Of a stretch of 64,000 nucleotides of DNA, positions 46,722-58,739 are shown in pieces; the first letter of the stretch is position 1; every line of letters begins with the position of its first letter. The DNA lies in NCBI RefSeq assembly GCF_014633365.1, contig NC_068343.1, forward strand, positions 24,211,307 through 24,275,306, read 5' to 3'. The stretch comes from Diospyros lotus (lineage: Eukaryota; Streptophyta; Magnoliopsida; Ericales; Ebenaceae). The translations under genes were made by a program, and so were the position numbers. Below the pieces are notes generated by a model. The model did no database searches, had not been told where the DNA came from, and was given only the letters and a program-made list of their open reading frames with translations.

Positions 46722-46916
46722 GCGCTGAGTGCGATTTTGTTCACCCCCTTTAAAGGGGTTAAAGGGGGTGACCATCACCCTCATAAAAGCTGTGAGGGTG
46801 AAAAATAACAGAATGGTGATTTTAATCACCATTCTGTTATTTTTCACCCTCACAGCTTTTATGAGGGTGATGGTCACCCCGTTAAAGGGGGTGAACAAAA
46901 TCGCTCTCGTGAGCGC
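46722..46916. mobile_element. Foldback (MITE-like) inverted-repeat element, about 195 bp
   Basis: The two halves are near-perfect inverted copies around 46822/46823. Outer arms read GCGCTGAGTGCGATTTTG and CAAAATCGC..CTCGTGAGCGC; inner arms over 50 bp (from GGTGACCATCACCCTCATAA) match almost exactly. The left arm carries an extra ten bases of AAAGGGGTTAAAGG type. No ORF of its own, and no clear target duplication. A transcript would form a long hairpin. Confidence 0.8.
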
Positions 46917-47470
46917 AAGGCCGACATCCTCCCAGAGTGTGGCAGAGTCGACACCGTGCCTATGAAACTGAACATATATTATCATTATTATTATTATTAT
47001 TCTAAACCCAACTCCTATATATTTAATTTGATTTAATATTAAACATGAATTTGATTACATATATATTATTATTATTATTTATTATTTATGATATATGTAA
47101 TAAGATTCACATTTAAATCAAACTCGATTAAATAAATGAATATGGGTCTAAATTTAATCCATTAATTAACAACCCTAAGGTATAGTCGAATTGTGTTTGA
47201 AATTATATAATCTTATATTTAAGTTGAAGAAGAAGCAAAATAAAATAATTTGGTTAAAATTTAGTGCTTATAAACTAAAACTTTCCTATAAATAAAAATT
47301 AAGTTAGTTTAATATTTAAAGTTTTCAAAAAACAAGTTAATTTCATAATCATCATGAATTAATCATTAGTTTGACTAACAATAATTAACAATATATAGTT
47401 AACGGTGGTTGATTGAAGGCAGATACTAAATTTAAGAATTTAAGAGGATTTGAAAAGTTCAAGAACCCAA
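46917..47470. other. Unassigned AT-rich sequence with ATT repeats
   Basis: ATT trinucleotide runs lie at about 46984-47001 and 47064-47080. No coding region or terminal repeat was recognised. Confidence 0.4.
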
Positions 47471-49657
47471 CTAATTGATATAAATAAAAAAAAAAGGAAA
47501 TAATCTATATAAATTAAATATCAATGTATAATAATACAAGGGACAAATTGGGTTTTAGGCGAAAATCTAATGAATGTAGTCAAGGCCGTGTTTGAAATTA
47601 GGATTTCTAGAAAGAATATTAAGGGAGAAAAGTTAATAGAAATAATTACCTATTTTTTTAGTTTTCAATTTTAATTTTTTAAATAAACATATCTTAAATT
47701 GCGTTATCTTTACTTTTCAATTTTTAATTTTAAATTTTGAATTCATTTTCAATTTTTTGTTTTGGTAATATGTTTTTAGAAAATTAAAAATACGTTCTTT
47801 TTGTCATTTTAAAAAATTATTTCTTAAAACAGAAAATTAGAAAACGCGTTCTCTTTAAAATTTTGAAAATAATTTTTTTATTATATTTTATTTAATAAAT
47901 TAGAAATATTTAATATTAATATATTATTAAAAAAAACATACACATTTTAAAGTTAATGAATTTTGTAATACTTTTCTCATTACAATAATAAAATATGAAT
48001 AAATAAATATGTTTTAAGTTTAGAGTTTGTTTTAAATGAAAACACTAAAAACAACTTTTTATTATTTTGAGTTTTCTTTATAATTTTTTTTTTTGTTTTC
48101 AAAAATATATTTTTAAAAACAACAAAGAGAACGCGTTTTTATTATTTTAGAAAATTGAAAACTAAAAATAACTTAAAAATAGTAAAGAAAACGCAATCTT
48201 AATATTTTATATTTTCAAAAGTCACAGAATTTACTTTTATAAATTTTCAAAAAATATATTTTTCAATTCATGGCATAAAATTGAAAAACTAATAAAAAAT
48301 TTAACCATTCAATAAAAATGTTAATTAAAAATGTTGGGATAACTGGCAAGAGAGTTTGATAAATGCATGCATGTACCCACTAAAATTTGATAGTCGACTG
48401 ATTGGGAATATGTGTCCCAACTTGTTTAGACTTGGGTTGTTTTTGTCCTCTTATTCATGTTTAGATACAATTTGAAAGGTTATTGCTTTTGAAATTTTTC
48501 ATATTATTAATTAAGTTTAGTACTTAAATTTATTTATTAATATATTATTTATAATAATATAAATAAGACACGTATCATTTTATGGGAATGCCACGTCTCA
48601 ATCAATAAAACCATTAAATATAATTTTTAATATATTATTATATAAATTTTGTTAGTTTTAGTGATCTTGAAAATGGCACAACTTTATGATAAATATTACA
48701 TCATTTTTAGTTGAATTTTGTTGTTTTAGTTTAATAAATACATTTTGTTTAAATTTTTATTTTTTAAAGATAATATAATTATTTTAAAGTTATCTGACTA
48801 TTAGTGCATTTCTATATAAATATTTTTTTAAAGAATTAATAATATTTTTTTCAAAATTATCGATTATATTTAAAAAAAATTATACACTTCAAATTTTTTA
48901 AAAGAATTAAAATTAGATATCAAAATTTTACCTACAAAAAACATTATTCTTATAATAACGATGCAACGTGTGATTAGAGATGTAAATGAATCCTAATTAA
49001 TTTTATTTACATAATACTTACGATAAATTTTTAAATTATATTTTTGAGCCATTCATTTAGATTCGAATTTGATGTGACAAATTGGCAGAGCAACTGATAC
49101 TCATTGACTGATAAAAGACAAGACCAAGTGATGGATTATTGTATCCACACGTCAAACCTAACTGTCATGTCATACCAACTGATACTCATTAACTGTCTCA
49201 TGAAGCTTCGTGGATTACCCTCTTTGCATAATTTCTTATTGTTTGTATCTTTAAATTTTTTAAAAGAGATAAATCGTAATTTGATGATTAATTTTTATTT
49301 AAATTAAGTATAAAATTCATAATTTATTAATATTAATTTTAATATATCACTTATTCATTATTTGACTTATATGTTGGGGCATCTCATAAAGATTAGACAC
49401 TATTTTGGTGTTAAATAGTAGTTTACATTAAACTACTATTTATTTTATATTAGCATGTAAATAAAATTTTGAAATAAAAAAATTTTATATACATAAATAA
49501 AGTTAATTTATTTTATATTAGCATGATATTTATAATATATATTAAAATATATTTAATATCATACTTATTTTATAGATTTTAATAAAATATTTTTATCGAC
49601 ATATATTTTTTATAACAATTTAATTTATATTTTTAATTCTTAATCAAATATACAAAT
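47471..49657 (+). repeat. Direct duplication, copy A
   Basis: Aligns in order with 53408-55907: CTAATTGATATAAATAAAAA at the start, ATCTAATGAATGTAGTCAAG, GTCCCAACTTGTTTAGACTT, TAGTGCATTTCTATATAAAT, GATACTCATTGACTGATAA, and TTAATCAAA/TATACAAAT at the end. Non-coding and AT-rich. It contains the 500-bp inverted-repeat insertion 47697-48196, absent in copy B. Confidence 0.85.
47697..48196. mobile_element. MITE-like insertion in copy A only, 500 bp
   Basis: Flanked by TCTTA on both sides (47692-47696 and 48197-48201); copy B has one TCTTA and no insert (near 53622). Terminal inverted repeats read ATTGCGTTaTCTTTACT and AGTAAAGAaAACGCAAT. Internal inverted pairs include AACGCGTTCTCTTT near 47843 and AAAGAGAACGCGTTTTT near 48125. 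No coding capacity. Confidence 0.75.
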
Positions 49658-50361
49658 ATAATAAAAATAATAAAAGATATAAAAAGAATAATTTGTTTTG
49701 ATATTATAGCAAGAAGGGTAAAATTGAAAATAAAATAAAAAAATAAATTTGATATCGGTGAATATTATACCATTCACTCAGTGCATTTTGACAACAAATT
49801 GGCGCTTGACACCAAATTGGCGCTCAACACCAATTTGGTGTTTCATTGGAAATGCTCTCACTTTATTGCTAATATTATTATAATACAAAATTACAATTTA
49901 AGCACGTGTTTAGCTGTAAACAATTATTTTTAATTTTAATTTTATAAATAAGTATGTCTTAATATTTGACTTTTTTAAGAAATTGATTATATTTATTTTT
50001 AAAAATTTAAAAATATTTTTAGAACTTTTTAATTTATTTATAGTACGAAGGTGAAAAATTATAAAATGGATTTTTTTATTTTTTAAGTAGAGTTCTTAAT
50101 TAATTTAATAAAAGAATTAAAATTAGAAAATTAGAAAATATTCTCTAATTTTATCTGAAGTGATGAGTATATAATTAATAGATTAGACAAGTAGGAGCAT
50201 AAATTATCATGGAATCTGCTCATTGTTTTTTTAAATGGTTATTATAAATATAAATATTGTAATTAATCCCTAATATTGTTGTTATCTTCTTCAATGAATA
50301 ATTTTATATATTTCAAAAATATTCATTAGTTAAATTGAAAAACTCATGACTAGCTTAAAAA
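49658..50361. other. Unassigned, very AT-rich
   Basis: No ORF, RNA gene or clear repeat. A small cluster repeats ACACCAAATTGGCGCT-type words near 49795-49840. Confidence 0.4.
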
Positions 50362-50528
50362 CTATGTTGCACGGAAACATCTTATAAATGTCATTTCTTC
50401 GTTTTTGAAACGTTTCTTATTTCTGTTTTGGACCTTATTTATGTCTATTTATTTTTAAAAGAATGTTCGTTTTCACGTTTCCGTTTCTTATCGAAAACGT
50501 TTATTGTTTTCGTTTCTGTGCAGCATAG
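50362..50528. mobile_element. hAT-type MITE, 167 bp, 8-bp target duplication
   Basis: CTTAAAAA flanks both ends (50354-50361 and 50529-50536). Terminal inverted repeats are CTATGTTGCACGGAAAC and GTTTCTGTGCAGCATAG, 17 bp with two mismatches. Inner arms repeat TTTTGAAACG / CGTTTTCG words. The 8-bp duplication and size fit a non-autonomous hAT element. Confidence 0.85.
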
Positions 50529-52640
50529 CTTAAAAATTAGGTCCAACTTAGGCTTCTAGAAGTGGGGCCCAACTTATAGATGAAGGAAAATGTAGGGACC
50601 TCATGTTTAGGAGGTTTTTCTTTTTTATTTTTAAATAATCATATAAATTTTCCATAAAAGTTTAATGGATGTTAAAGCAATTTATCCCTAGTGATGGGAT
50701 AATGAAAAGCTTAGGTCAACTTCCAGGTTTTTAAAGATTAAGCTTAACAATTAGTACGGCAATGGGTAACGAATTGATTGGGCCCCAAATTTAGTGCTAA
50801 GATTTTTTTTTAAAAAAATAAAACATATATATAAATAGAAAAAAACGTCGAACTCAACTAAGGCATATCTCAATATACAATATCACAAAAAAATAAGTTA
50901 AACAGAACACTCAAGATCCACGTACAGGTAAAATCAAATATAGAAAAAACAAAGGAGCAACACGAAAGAAATGCTACGTAACAACTCCCGATCAAAATGT
51001 CAGTTTTAGGTAATGACATGTTGCTAAGTTTCATGGGCGAAATAAAAAAAAGATATGAAACGAAATGAAAATGAGAAAAAGAGTTTTTTTTTTTTAAAGG
51101 TAGAAAATAAAAATGTAAGGGAAATATGAAAATAAAAAATATATATATATGAGTCGTTTGTAAATATAATTTTTAATATAAAATTATAAAAAAATTATTT
51201 AATTAAATATAAACAAAAATCATATCATCCATTCAAGCAAATATAACATAAGTTGGTTTTGTCTCTAACGTGATCACCGGAACAATAGAGATGAAATTTT
51301 ATTTGTCTTCAATGTGGTCGTGGAATAGAAACACGTTTTTAAATTAGAAATGCATCTTTAATAATTTTTAATAATACGAAACGGCCCCAAAACATTTTTA
51401 AAATTACATGAGCGACTCAAAAATAATATTTTTTTTTTGTGTGTTTTTTGACATTTCAGGATGAAAATACTTTTGACAACGCTAAAATGACGCCATTTTA
51501 TTGTTTCCATGCATTAGAGATTTAATGAAGTGACGATATCCAATAAAGTTTAAAAATTTAAAGAATCGGTAAGATTTAATAAATTAAAGAGAAATTGACT
51601 CATTTCTTGGGTTTAAAAATTTATTAGATTTCTCGATCACTATATATTAGATGTTAATTTTTAATTAATCTATTAAATATTAATTTTTATTAAAATAATT
51701 CACCTCATATTTACTAAATTATAATAAGATAATTTTCCAATACTTTTTCCACCCCATTCTACTTTTTGCTTGACCACAATAAAAAACTTAAATGGTAACA
51801 CCGCAATAGTAAAATGGATTACAAGTAGTGTAAAATGATAGTACCATTAGATTAAAATGATAGCATGTAAAATTAAAAAGGGAGGGTAAAATTTAAGTAT
51901 TGCAAGTTTTAAATAAGAGCACAACAAGTGTCATGGTTCAACATTGGACCACTAAAATATATTTTATTCATATGTGGTATATAACCTAATAATCGATAAT
52001 ATATATTATGTACTATATGTCATAGATCTAGCGAATAGATTATAATACACAATTATTATTAAATCATAAAATTCTTTAAATTAATACACGCTCAAATAAA
52101 AATTATTAATTAAATCATAACTGCCATACTATTCCTAATATATAGTATTACCTATTTCACAAGACAATTATGCTTGTTATCTTAAAATTACATTCAGATT
52201 TCTTAAATAAGTATTTTTTTTTATTTTTTCAATTTTCATTATTCAAAGAACAAATTTAAAAGAATTTGTAAAGTTTTATAAATCAAAAAACTATTTAAAA
52301 GACTTTAAATGAATATATGAAACAATAAATTCATGCATCTCATGAAATTATAATTATTATTGTCAAGATATAACAATAAATTTATTTGATTGGAAAAGTT
52401 GTCGTCAAGTCACCTAACTTTACAAGGAAAAAAAAATAATCAAAGGGCGTGGAAAAGTTCTTGCGGAAACACTCTGATTCTTAAGTTAAGTATTGAATAC
52501 AATGAAGACCATATTGAAACCAGTATTAGTGACTTACCTTTCTGGAATGAGTGTATGTTTATTTATTAAGAAATATAGAATAATCTTAGGTAAGTTAGGA
52601 TAAAAATTCTTACAAATAACATTTATCTTGATATTTTAAA
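50529..52640. other. Unassigned AT-rich sequence
   Basis: No gene or element boundaries that I can support. Short homopolymer runs occur (T near 51092, 51435). Two places with GAAACG/CGTTTC words (51055-51075 and 51330-51400) might mark another decayed inverted-repeat element, not proven. Confidence 0.4.
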
Positions 52641-53407
52641 ACTCATTAGCATTAAGATTGTTAGGGTTCGAAATTTTCCTCAACTTTTTTTTTTTTTTTT
52701 TACCATAACTCAAATAAAACTAATTACATCTTTTCATTAATCAGCGAAATCCATTATACATATCATTAACATCATCATTTATGTTACATTCACTTTATGG
52801 CTTAACCACTCATACATCTAATACAAAGGGACACTAAAATTTAATTACAAGATTAAAATACATCATTCTGTCCTTAAAAACACTCTTACGGATCTTTTAG
52901 TCGGAACTGTTCTGTACACACAATTACCCACAAAACTCAAGCTATATTGGCTTGTCCTCATCCATAACTTCCCTCATACTTGGAATGATGCAAAATAAAT
53001 GAGCTACAAAGCTCAACAAGTATAATATAGAATAAATGGGATTAATAATGGATGCAACAAACATGGGATTGCCCACTTACACCAAGCAACCCACTGTGTG
53101 ACACCTAAATTTACCTCAATTTCTTTTTAAACATACTCTGATACCACCAAATTGCAATGCCCATAATTACTCTCAATTTCTTGATTTAGACAAGCTCTAA
53201 TAACTATAGCATCCCTATCATTGGAGACCCCATATTCGAGGAATTTGAGAAGGATTAGTAAAAAAAGATGGCTCATAAAACCCAATTAAAGGCGTCATGT
53301 ATATTCCTTGCTACTAACAAAGGAAGCCATACTCATACATCATTACTCATAGACATATAAATATTAGGATCAATATACCCATCATATCCCCTCAGGGATA
53401 CAACTAA
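52641..53407 (-). mobile_element. Degenerate LTR-retrotransposon remnant
   Basis: Minus-strand reading of 53135-53146 is TGGTATCAGAGT, one base from the tRNA-iMet primer site, next to a GGGCATTGCA LTR-like end at 53153-53162. TGTGACACC near 53096 may be another LTR end. The left part (52660-53090) resembles LTR leader text without coding. It adjoins duplication copy B at 53408. Confidence 0.45.
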
Positions 53408-53898
53408 CTAATTGATATAAATAAAAAAAAGGAAATAATCTATATAAATTAAATATTGATGTATAATAATAATATAAGGGACAAATTGGGTTTTAGGAGA
53501 AAATCTAATGAATGTAGTCAAGGCCATGTTTGGATTTCTAGAAAGAATTAAGGGAGAAAAGTTAATAGAAATAATTACCTATTTTTTTAGTTTTTAGTTT
53601 TAATTTTTTAAATAAATATATCTCTTAGTATTTTATATTTTCAAAAGTCATGCAGTTACTTTTATAAATTTTCAAAAAAGATATTTTTTCAATTCATAGT
53701 ATAAAATTGAAAAACTAATAAAAAGTTGAGTTTTCTATTTTGCAATAAAAAATGTTAATTAAAAATGCTGGGATAAGTGACAAGAGAGTTTGATAAATGC
53801 ATGCATGTACCCACTAAAGATTTGATAGTCGACGTGATTGGGAATAAGTGTCCCAACTTGTTTAGACTTGGGCTGTTTTCGTCCTCTTATTCATGTTT

Positions 53899-54088
53899 TG
53901 GGTTGAATTGTGGCTATGTTTAGAAATTTGAGTTGAGGAATTAATTGTTGGGATAATTCTTTAAATTATACTTTGATAAAAATTATTATCTTATCTTTAA
54001 TAAGATTAATTATTACTCCTATTTTAAAAGATAAAATAGGAGTAATAAGGTTTTTACAAGAACTTTAAAAATTAATAAAACTGTAAAA
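53899..54088. repeat. Extra segment in copy B with a 35-bp palindrome
   Basis: About 190 bp absent from copy A (junction near 48459). Positions 54012-54046 form a perfect stem: ATTACTCCTATTTTA, five bases, TAAAATAGGAGTAAT. No clear target duplication, so this could be an insertion in B or a loss in A. Confidence 0.6.
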
Positions 54089-54162
54089 TAGATACAATTG
54101 GAAAGGTTATTGCCTTTGATTTTTTTTTTTATATTATTAATTAAGTTTAACATTTAAATTTA

Positions 54163-54540
54163 AGATTAATTATATCAATAATCACTCAACTTTACATTCT
54201 GTTACTATTTAGTTACTGAACTTTAAAATATTATCCATTAGTCACTGATATTTCAAATCTATTACTATTTAGTCACTAAATTTTAAAATATTATCTGTTA
54301 GTCACTAATATTTTAAAATTGTTTCTTATCCGTTATTTGTAAACTTAAAGTTCAATGACTAATTAGTAACGGGTGATAAACGATTTTGAAATATTAATAA
54401 CTAATAGATAATATTTTAAAGTTTAGTGACTAAGCAGTTACAGTTTTGAAATATGAGTAACTAACAGATAATATTTCAAAATTTAGTGATCAAATAATAA
54501 CAGAATATAAAATTAAGTAATTATTGATATAATTAACTTC
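54163..54540. mobile_element. MULE-type MITE, 378 bp, 9-bp target duplication, copy B only
   Basis: TTAAATTTA flanks both ends (54154-54162 and 54541-54549); copy A has a single TTAAATTTA at 48524-48532 as an empty site. Long terminal inverted repeats begin with a TTAATTATATCAATAAT core on each side and extend about 50 bp with changes. The arms contain repeated AAAATATTATC(T/C)(G/A)TTAGT words. A 9-bp duplication fits Mutator-like elements; no transposase is present. Confidence 0.85.
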
Positions 54541-55907
54541 TTAAATTTATTTATTAATATATTATTTATAATAATATAAATAAGACACGTATCATTTTCT
54601 GGGAATGCCACGTCTCAATCAATAAAACCATTAAATATAATTTTTAATATATTATTATATAAATTTTGTTAGTTTTAGTGATCTTGAAATTGGCACAACT
54701 TTATGATAAATATTACATAATTTTTAGTTGAATTTTGTTGTTTCAGTTTAATAAATACATTTTGTTTAAATTTTCATTTTTAAAATATAATATAATTATT
54801 TTAAAATTATCTGACTATTAGTGCATTTCTATATAAATATTTTTTAAAGAATTAATAATATTTTTTTCAAAATTATCGATTATATTTAAAAATTATACAC
54901 ACTTCAAATTTTTTAAAAGAGTTTATAATTTTTTTAAAAATAGTATTTATAAATACTTAATTTTTGAAAAGTGTTATTAATTCTTTTAAAAAATTATAAT
55001 TTTATAAATATTAAAATTAGATATCAAAATTTTATCTACAAATAACATTACACTTATAATAACGATTCAATGTGTGATTACAGATGTAAACGAATACTAA
55101 TTCATTTTATTTACATAGTTATGATAAATTTTTAAATTATATTTATAGTATAGTTTATTGTGGCTTTCATTTAGATTCGAATTTGATGTGACAATCTGGC
55201 GGTGGACCTGATACTCATTGACTGATAATAATACTCATTAACTGACAACAGACAAGACGAAGTGATAGATTATTGTATCCGCACGTCAAACCTAACTGTC
55301 AAATTTGGCACTATTTTGGTGTCAAACAGTATTTTATATGAAATTTTTTAATATAAAATTCGTATTCATTCCAATTTATTCAATACTAAATTAATGTAAA
55401 AGATATTTTTAAACAACATTATATAAATAATTATTTAATTAATATTAATTTATTTATTTAACTTAACATAATATTATTAAAAATAATTAGTCATATTTTA
55501 TAAAAAATTAATAATTACTCTCATAATTTTTTTAAATTTTTACAAAATATGTTATTCTAATTAATTTCTTAATTAATTATTTCCACCTAACTTTTATCAA
55601 ACTAATTATTTATTCACCTAATTATTTATCTAAATCATTTTTTCAACTAATATTTTAAATCAAACAGACTATTTTTTTCATAAATATTTTTTTTTATTAT
55701 TGAAATAAAAAACTTTCATATACATAAACAAAGTTAGTTTATTTTTTATTAGCATGGTATTTATAATATATATTAAATATTTAAAAATATATTAAAATAT
55801 ATTCAATATTATACTCATTTTATAGATCTTAATAAAATATTTCCATCGGTATATATTTTTATAACAATTTAATTTATATTCCTAATTATTAATCAAAATA
55901 TACAAAT

Positions 55908-56413
55908 GGACCGTCTAGACCCAATTCGGCCTTTTCCTCTCAACTCATCTCTCGGCCCAATCTGGTCCTTCCCTCTCGGCCCATCTCTCGACCCTGTGTC
56001 AGCCTGCAACAACATCATTGCAGCCTCTATTACATATTCGCGTGCCCGCCCTAAATCTTATCCTCATTAATGGTAGATTTCATCCAAATTAATGAGGGTT
56101 CCATTAACACTATGCTGCCACCATACTGCCACCCCGTAACCTCCACCAACGCCAAATACTAAGTCCCATCACCTACAAACGCATGACACATGCATGCAGA
56201 AATACTCATCTTCCTCCTATATCAATCAGTTTTTTTTAAAGCCAGGGTATGTTCTGCCATCTGACTTATTGATACACTATTATTTCTTTATCCTCTTATT
56301 CACTTGAGTGTCGGAGTGCTTGCAGGTGCCAGCCACCTCCCGGATGGACCCGTCGCTGGCTCCCTACCGTTGCGATCCTGTCTCTAACTGCCCCTTTTGA
56401 TCAGGAAGGAACA
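55908..56413 (+). repeat. Tat-type LTR, 3' part (LTR 1 of the series)
   Basis: Shares CATCATTGCAGCC, CCTCATTAATGG, CACATGCATGCA and TGATACACT words with the LTRs ending at 59547 and 62153. Ends AGGAAGGAACA, followed by a primer-site-like sequence at 56416. Its 5' part is missing; it abuts copy B at 55907. Confidence 0.8.
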
Positions 56414-56415
56414 TC

Positions 56416-56433
56416 TGGCACCCACCGTGGGGC
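56416..56433 (+). promoter_or_regulatory. Primer-binding-site-like sequence
   Basis: TGGCACCCACCGTGGGGC two bases after the LTR end; the same form (TAGTGCCCACCGTGGGG) follows the LTR at 59547. Common after Tat-type LTRs; the primer tRNA is not assigned. Confidence 0.7.
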
Positions 56434-56497
56434 TCGGTAAAACTTACCTACTCTATAATCTTACTAGTGCCTTTCAAGCCAACCCCATCACCTTACC

Positions 56498-57420
56498 ATG
56501 GTGCGAACCAGAAGTGCCCCTACCTAGGAGCCAAACGATGCCAACCGTCTCCCACAAAATCCAGCTATCATAGAAGTCCTCCTCCAAATTGTCCAGCAAC
56601 TCTAGAACTAAGTTACTGAGTTGACCCGAAACCAACAGTGCGACCAACCCAAAAAGCGGGTTGACTACGACGTAGAAGGTAGTTGTCACCAACACCATCA
56701 AGCCACCCACACCCCTATTCCCCCGCCTTCCGTGTCCTTGTATTCCCATAGTCATCATTTCTCAAAGTTTATCATGGCCGTCTGTTTACCCGACGACTTC
56801 CACCTTCCCAACACTTTGGAGCCTTATGACTGCACCACCGACCCTTAGGACCATCTCACCATATTCAACGCTGCCATGCCGATAAACGGAAGCTCGGACC
56901 CAATCATGTGCCAATCCTTTCCTAGCACCCTGAGGAAGTCGGCCATGTTGTGGTCCTCGTCCTTGGAGTCGAACTCCATCCATGACTTCCCCAAGCTAAC
57001 CACTCACTTTCTCACTCATTTTTCCACCAGCCGAGCTCACCATAAGACGTCGTCCAGTCCCATCAACTTGAAGCAAGGAGAACACGAACCGCTTCGTGCA
57101 TTCATGAACAAGTTTTTTCAGGAGGCCTTTCAGATCAGTGACCTCAATCCAATAGTCTCCTTATACGCTATCATGATCGGGTTGAGAGTAGGTCCCTTCA
57201 TTGACTCCCTGCCCTGAAAGTCTCCCGCCATCCTGGACGACCTCAGGACACATGCGGCGAGATACATAAACATGAAGGAGGCGTCAATCGTCCAAAGTCA
57301 CGAAGTCGAGCTACAAGCATGACCACAACTGGTCCCCCAACCGGGACCTTCCACCGAGCATCAGCACAACCCTAGGAGGGACTCCTACCGAAAATAAGAA
57401 AATTGAGATCACAACAAAGG
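56498..57420 (+). pseudogene. gag: gag of the Tat-type element, broken
   Basis: One frame from ATG 56498 (MVRTRSAPT) runs through several stops: TAG after nine codons (the sister copy at 59635 has CAA here), TAG near 56609, TAG 56846-56848 in a DPxDHL motif where Gln is usual, TGA 57215-57217 and TGA near 57320. Recognisable gag domain text: FHLPNTLEPYDCTTDP, HLTIFNAAMPINGSSDPIMC, QSFPSTLRKSAMLWSSSL, INLKQGEHEPLRAFMNKFFQ. The zinc-knuckle region further on is degenerate (KRCHYHR). Confidence 0.8.
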
Positions 57421-57934
57421 GGGGAGAGAACCACCGCGGGCCCCCAAATCACCTTGGTTACACTACAATGCATATACCCCCCTCACAATCAAGTAGGATT
57501 GGATTTTCCAGGAGGTCAACAATGACAGGGTCATCCCCCTCCCGGATATTAGCGAACATCGACCTTCTCATGGCAATACCGACACCAACAAGCGGTGCCA
57601 TTACCATCGTATGTTCTAGCACACACCCAAAGAATGTGCTGCCCTAAAGGACCATGTAGAATGCCTGGTCAGGGAAGGCTAGCTCCACTAATATGTTTAT
57701 AGGACGGATCGAAGGCGATCCCCACAGGGCAACCCAGACAGACGAAGGAGGCGCAACCCTTAGAGACGACCCCAAACAGACAACATGCAAAACGTCGGAC
57801 CACCCTAGGAAATCTAATAGCCGGGGTCATCAACACCATATCTAGAGGTTTCGCAAGTGGTGGAGAATCAAGCTCAGCAATGAAACGACACCTCCGGGTA
57901 GTAATGTCAATAGATAGCACTAAAGCCGAAGAGG
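57421..57934 (+). pseudogene. gag C-terminal and gag-protease linker remnant
   Basis: Scattered recognisable words in shifting frames (VIPLPDISEHRPSHGNTDTN, CAALKDHVECLVREG) correspond to the nucleocapsid and linker before protease. A 94-residue minus-strand ORF here is a shadow. Confidence 0.5.
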
Positions 57935-58492
57935 ATGGCCCAACATCTCGCAATCTCTTTCACCGATGAGGACTTCGAAGGCGTTGATAAAAACCTCGAT
58001 GATCCCATGGTAATCTCGGTCGTCACTGCAAACTTCTTTGTAAAGAAAGTCCTCATGGATCAGGGCAGCTCGGCTAACCTATTATACCTGTCGACCTTAA
58101 GGAAAATGGGTATTCCCGAAAAGGAGCTAAGACCATTCCACGGGAATAAGATTGGCTTTTCTAGAGAACAGGTAGGCGTCAGGGGTTACATCGACTTATT
58201 CACTTCATTCAAGACGACACCCCTCATCAAAACAATCAGCATTCGGTATCTAGTCATCGACTGCCATACACCGTACAACAAACTCATCCGTCGCCCCTCT
58301 CTCAACACCTTGGGGGCGATAGTATCCATTCCCTATCTGGCCATGAAATTCCCAGTATCAGATACTAAGGTCGGGGAAGTTCACACCGACCAGAAGGAGG
58401 CTCGGCAGTGCTACCATGATAGCCTCAAGGCTCGGGGCCCCGAGCTCAGTAAGGACGATAAGGGAAACAGAACCTCTAGGAGCAACAATTAA
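57935..58492 (+). pseudogene. Aspartic protease of the Tat-type element
   Basis: ISFTDEDFEGVDKNLDDPMV leads to VKKVLMDQGSSANLLYLSTL with catalytic Asp in D-Q-G-S-S, then LRPFHGNKIGFSREQVGVRG and YNKLIRRPSLNTLGAIVSI. The whole 185-codon frame is open to TAA 58490-58492, so this is the best kept coding piece of the series. RT should follow but is absent; 58500-58740 has only an integrase-tail-like or untranslated remnant. Confidence 0.8.
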
Positions 58493-58739
58493 GCGGCAGG
58501 AGCAAGTAGCCAAGCCTTGCCCCCTAGCGTGCACATGGCGGAGCTAGATCAGCAAAGCAAGCCATTAGATAATCGTCCCTCACTCGTAGAAGAACTCTAC
58601 CTTGAATGCCTGGGCCCTCGCTTGGAGCCAGATCGCTAACAGCATTGGCAGCGAAGCTCACCACTTGGTCTAACCCTCAAGGAAACCTCTGCCCAGATCA
58701 TAGAGAGTGGCCAATACGTGGACATACTATAGCTAAGCA

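Larger units (their letters stand above)
53408..55907 (+). repeat. Direct duplication, copy B
   Basis: Second copy of 47471-49657, longer through insertions at about 53899-54088, 54163-54540 and near 54910-55010, and lacking the 500-bp insert of copy A. It ends abruptly at 55907 where Tat-type LTR sequence begins. Confidence 0.85.
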
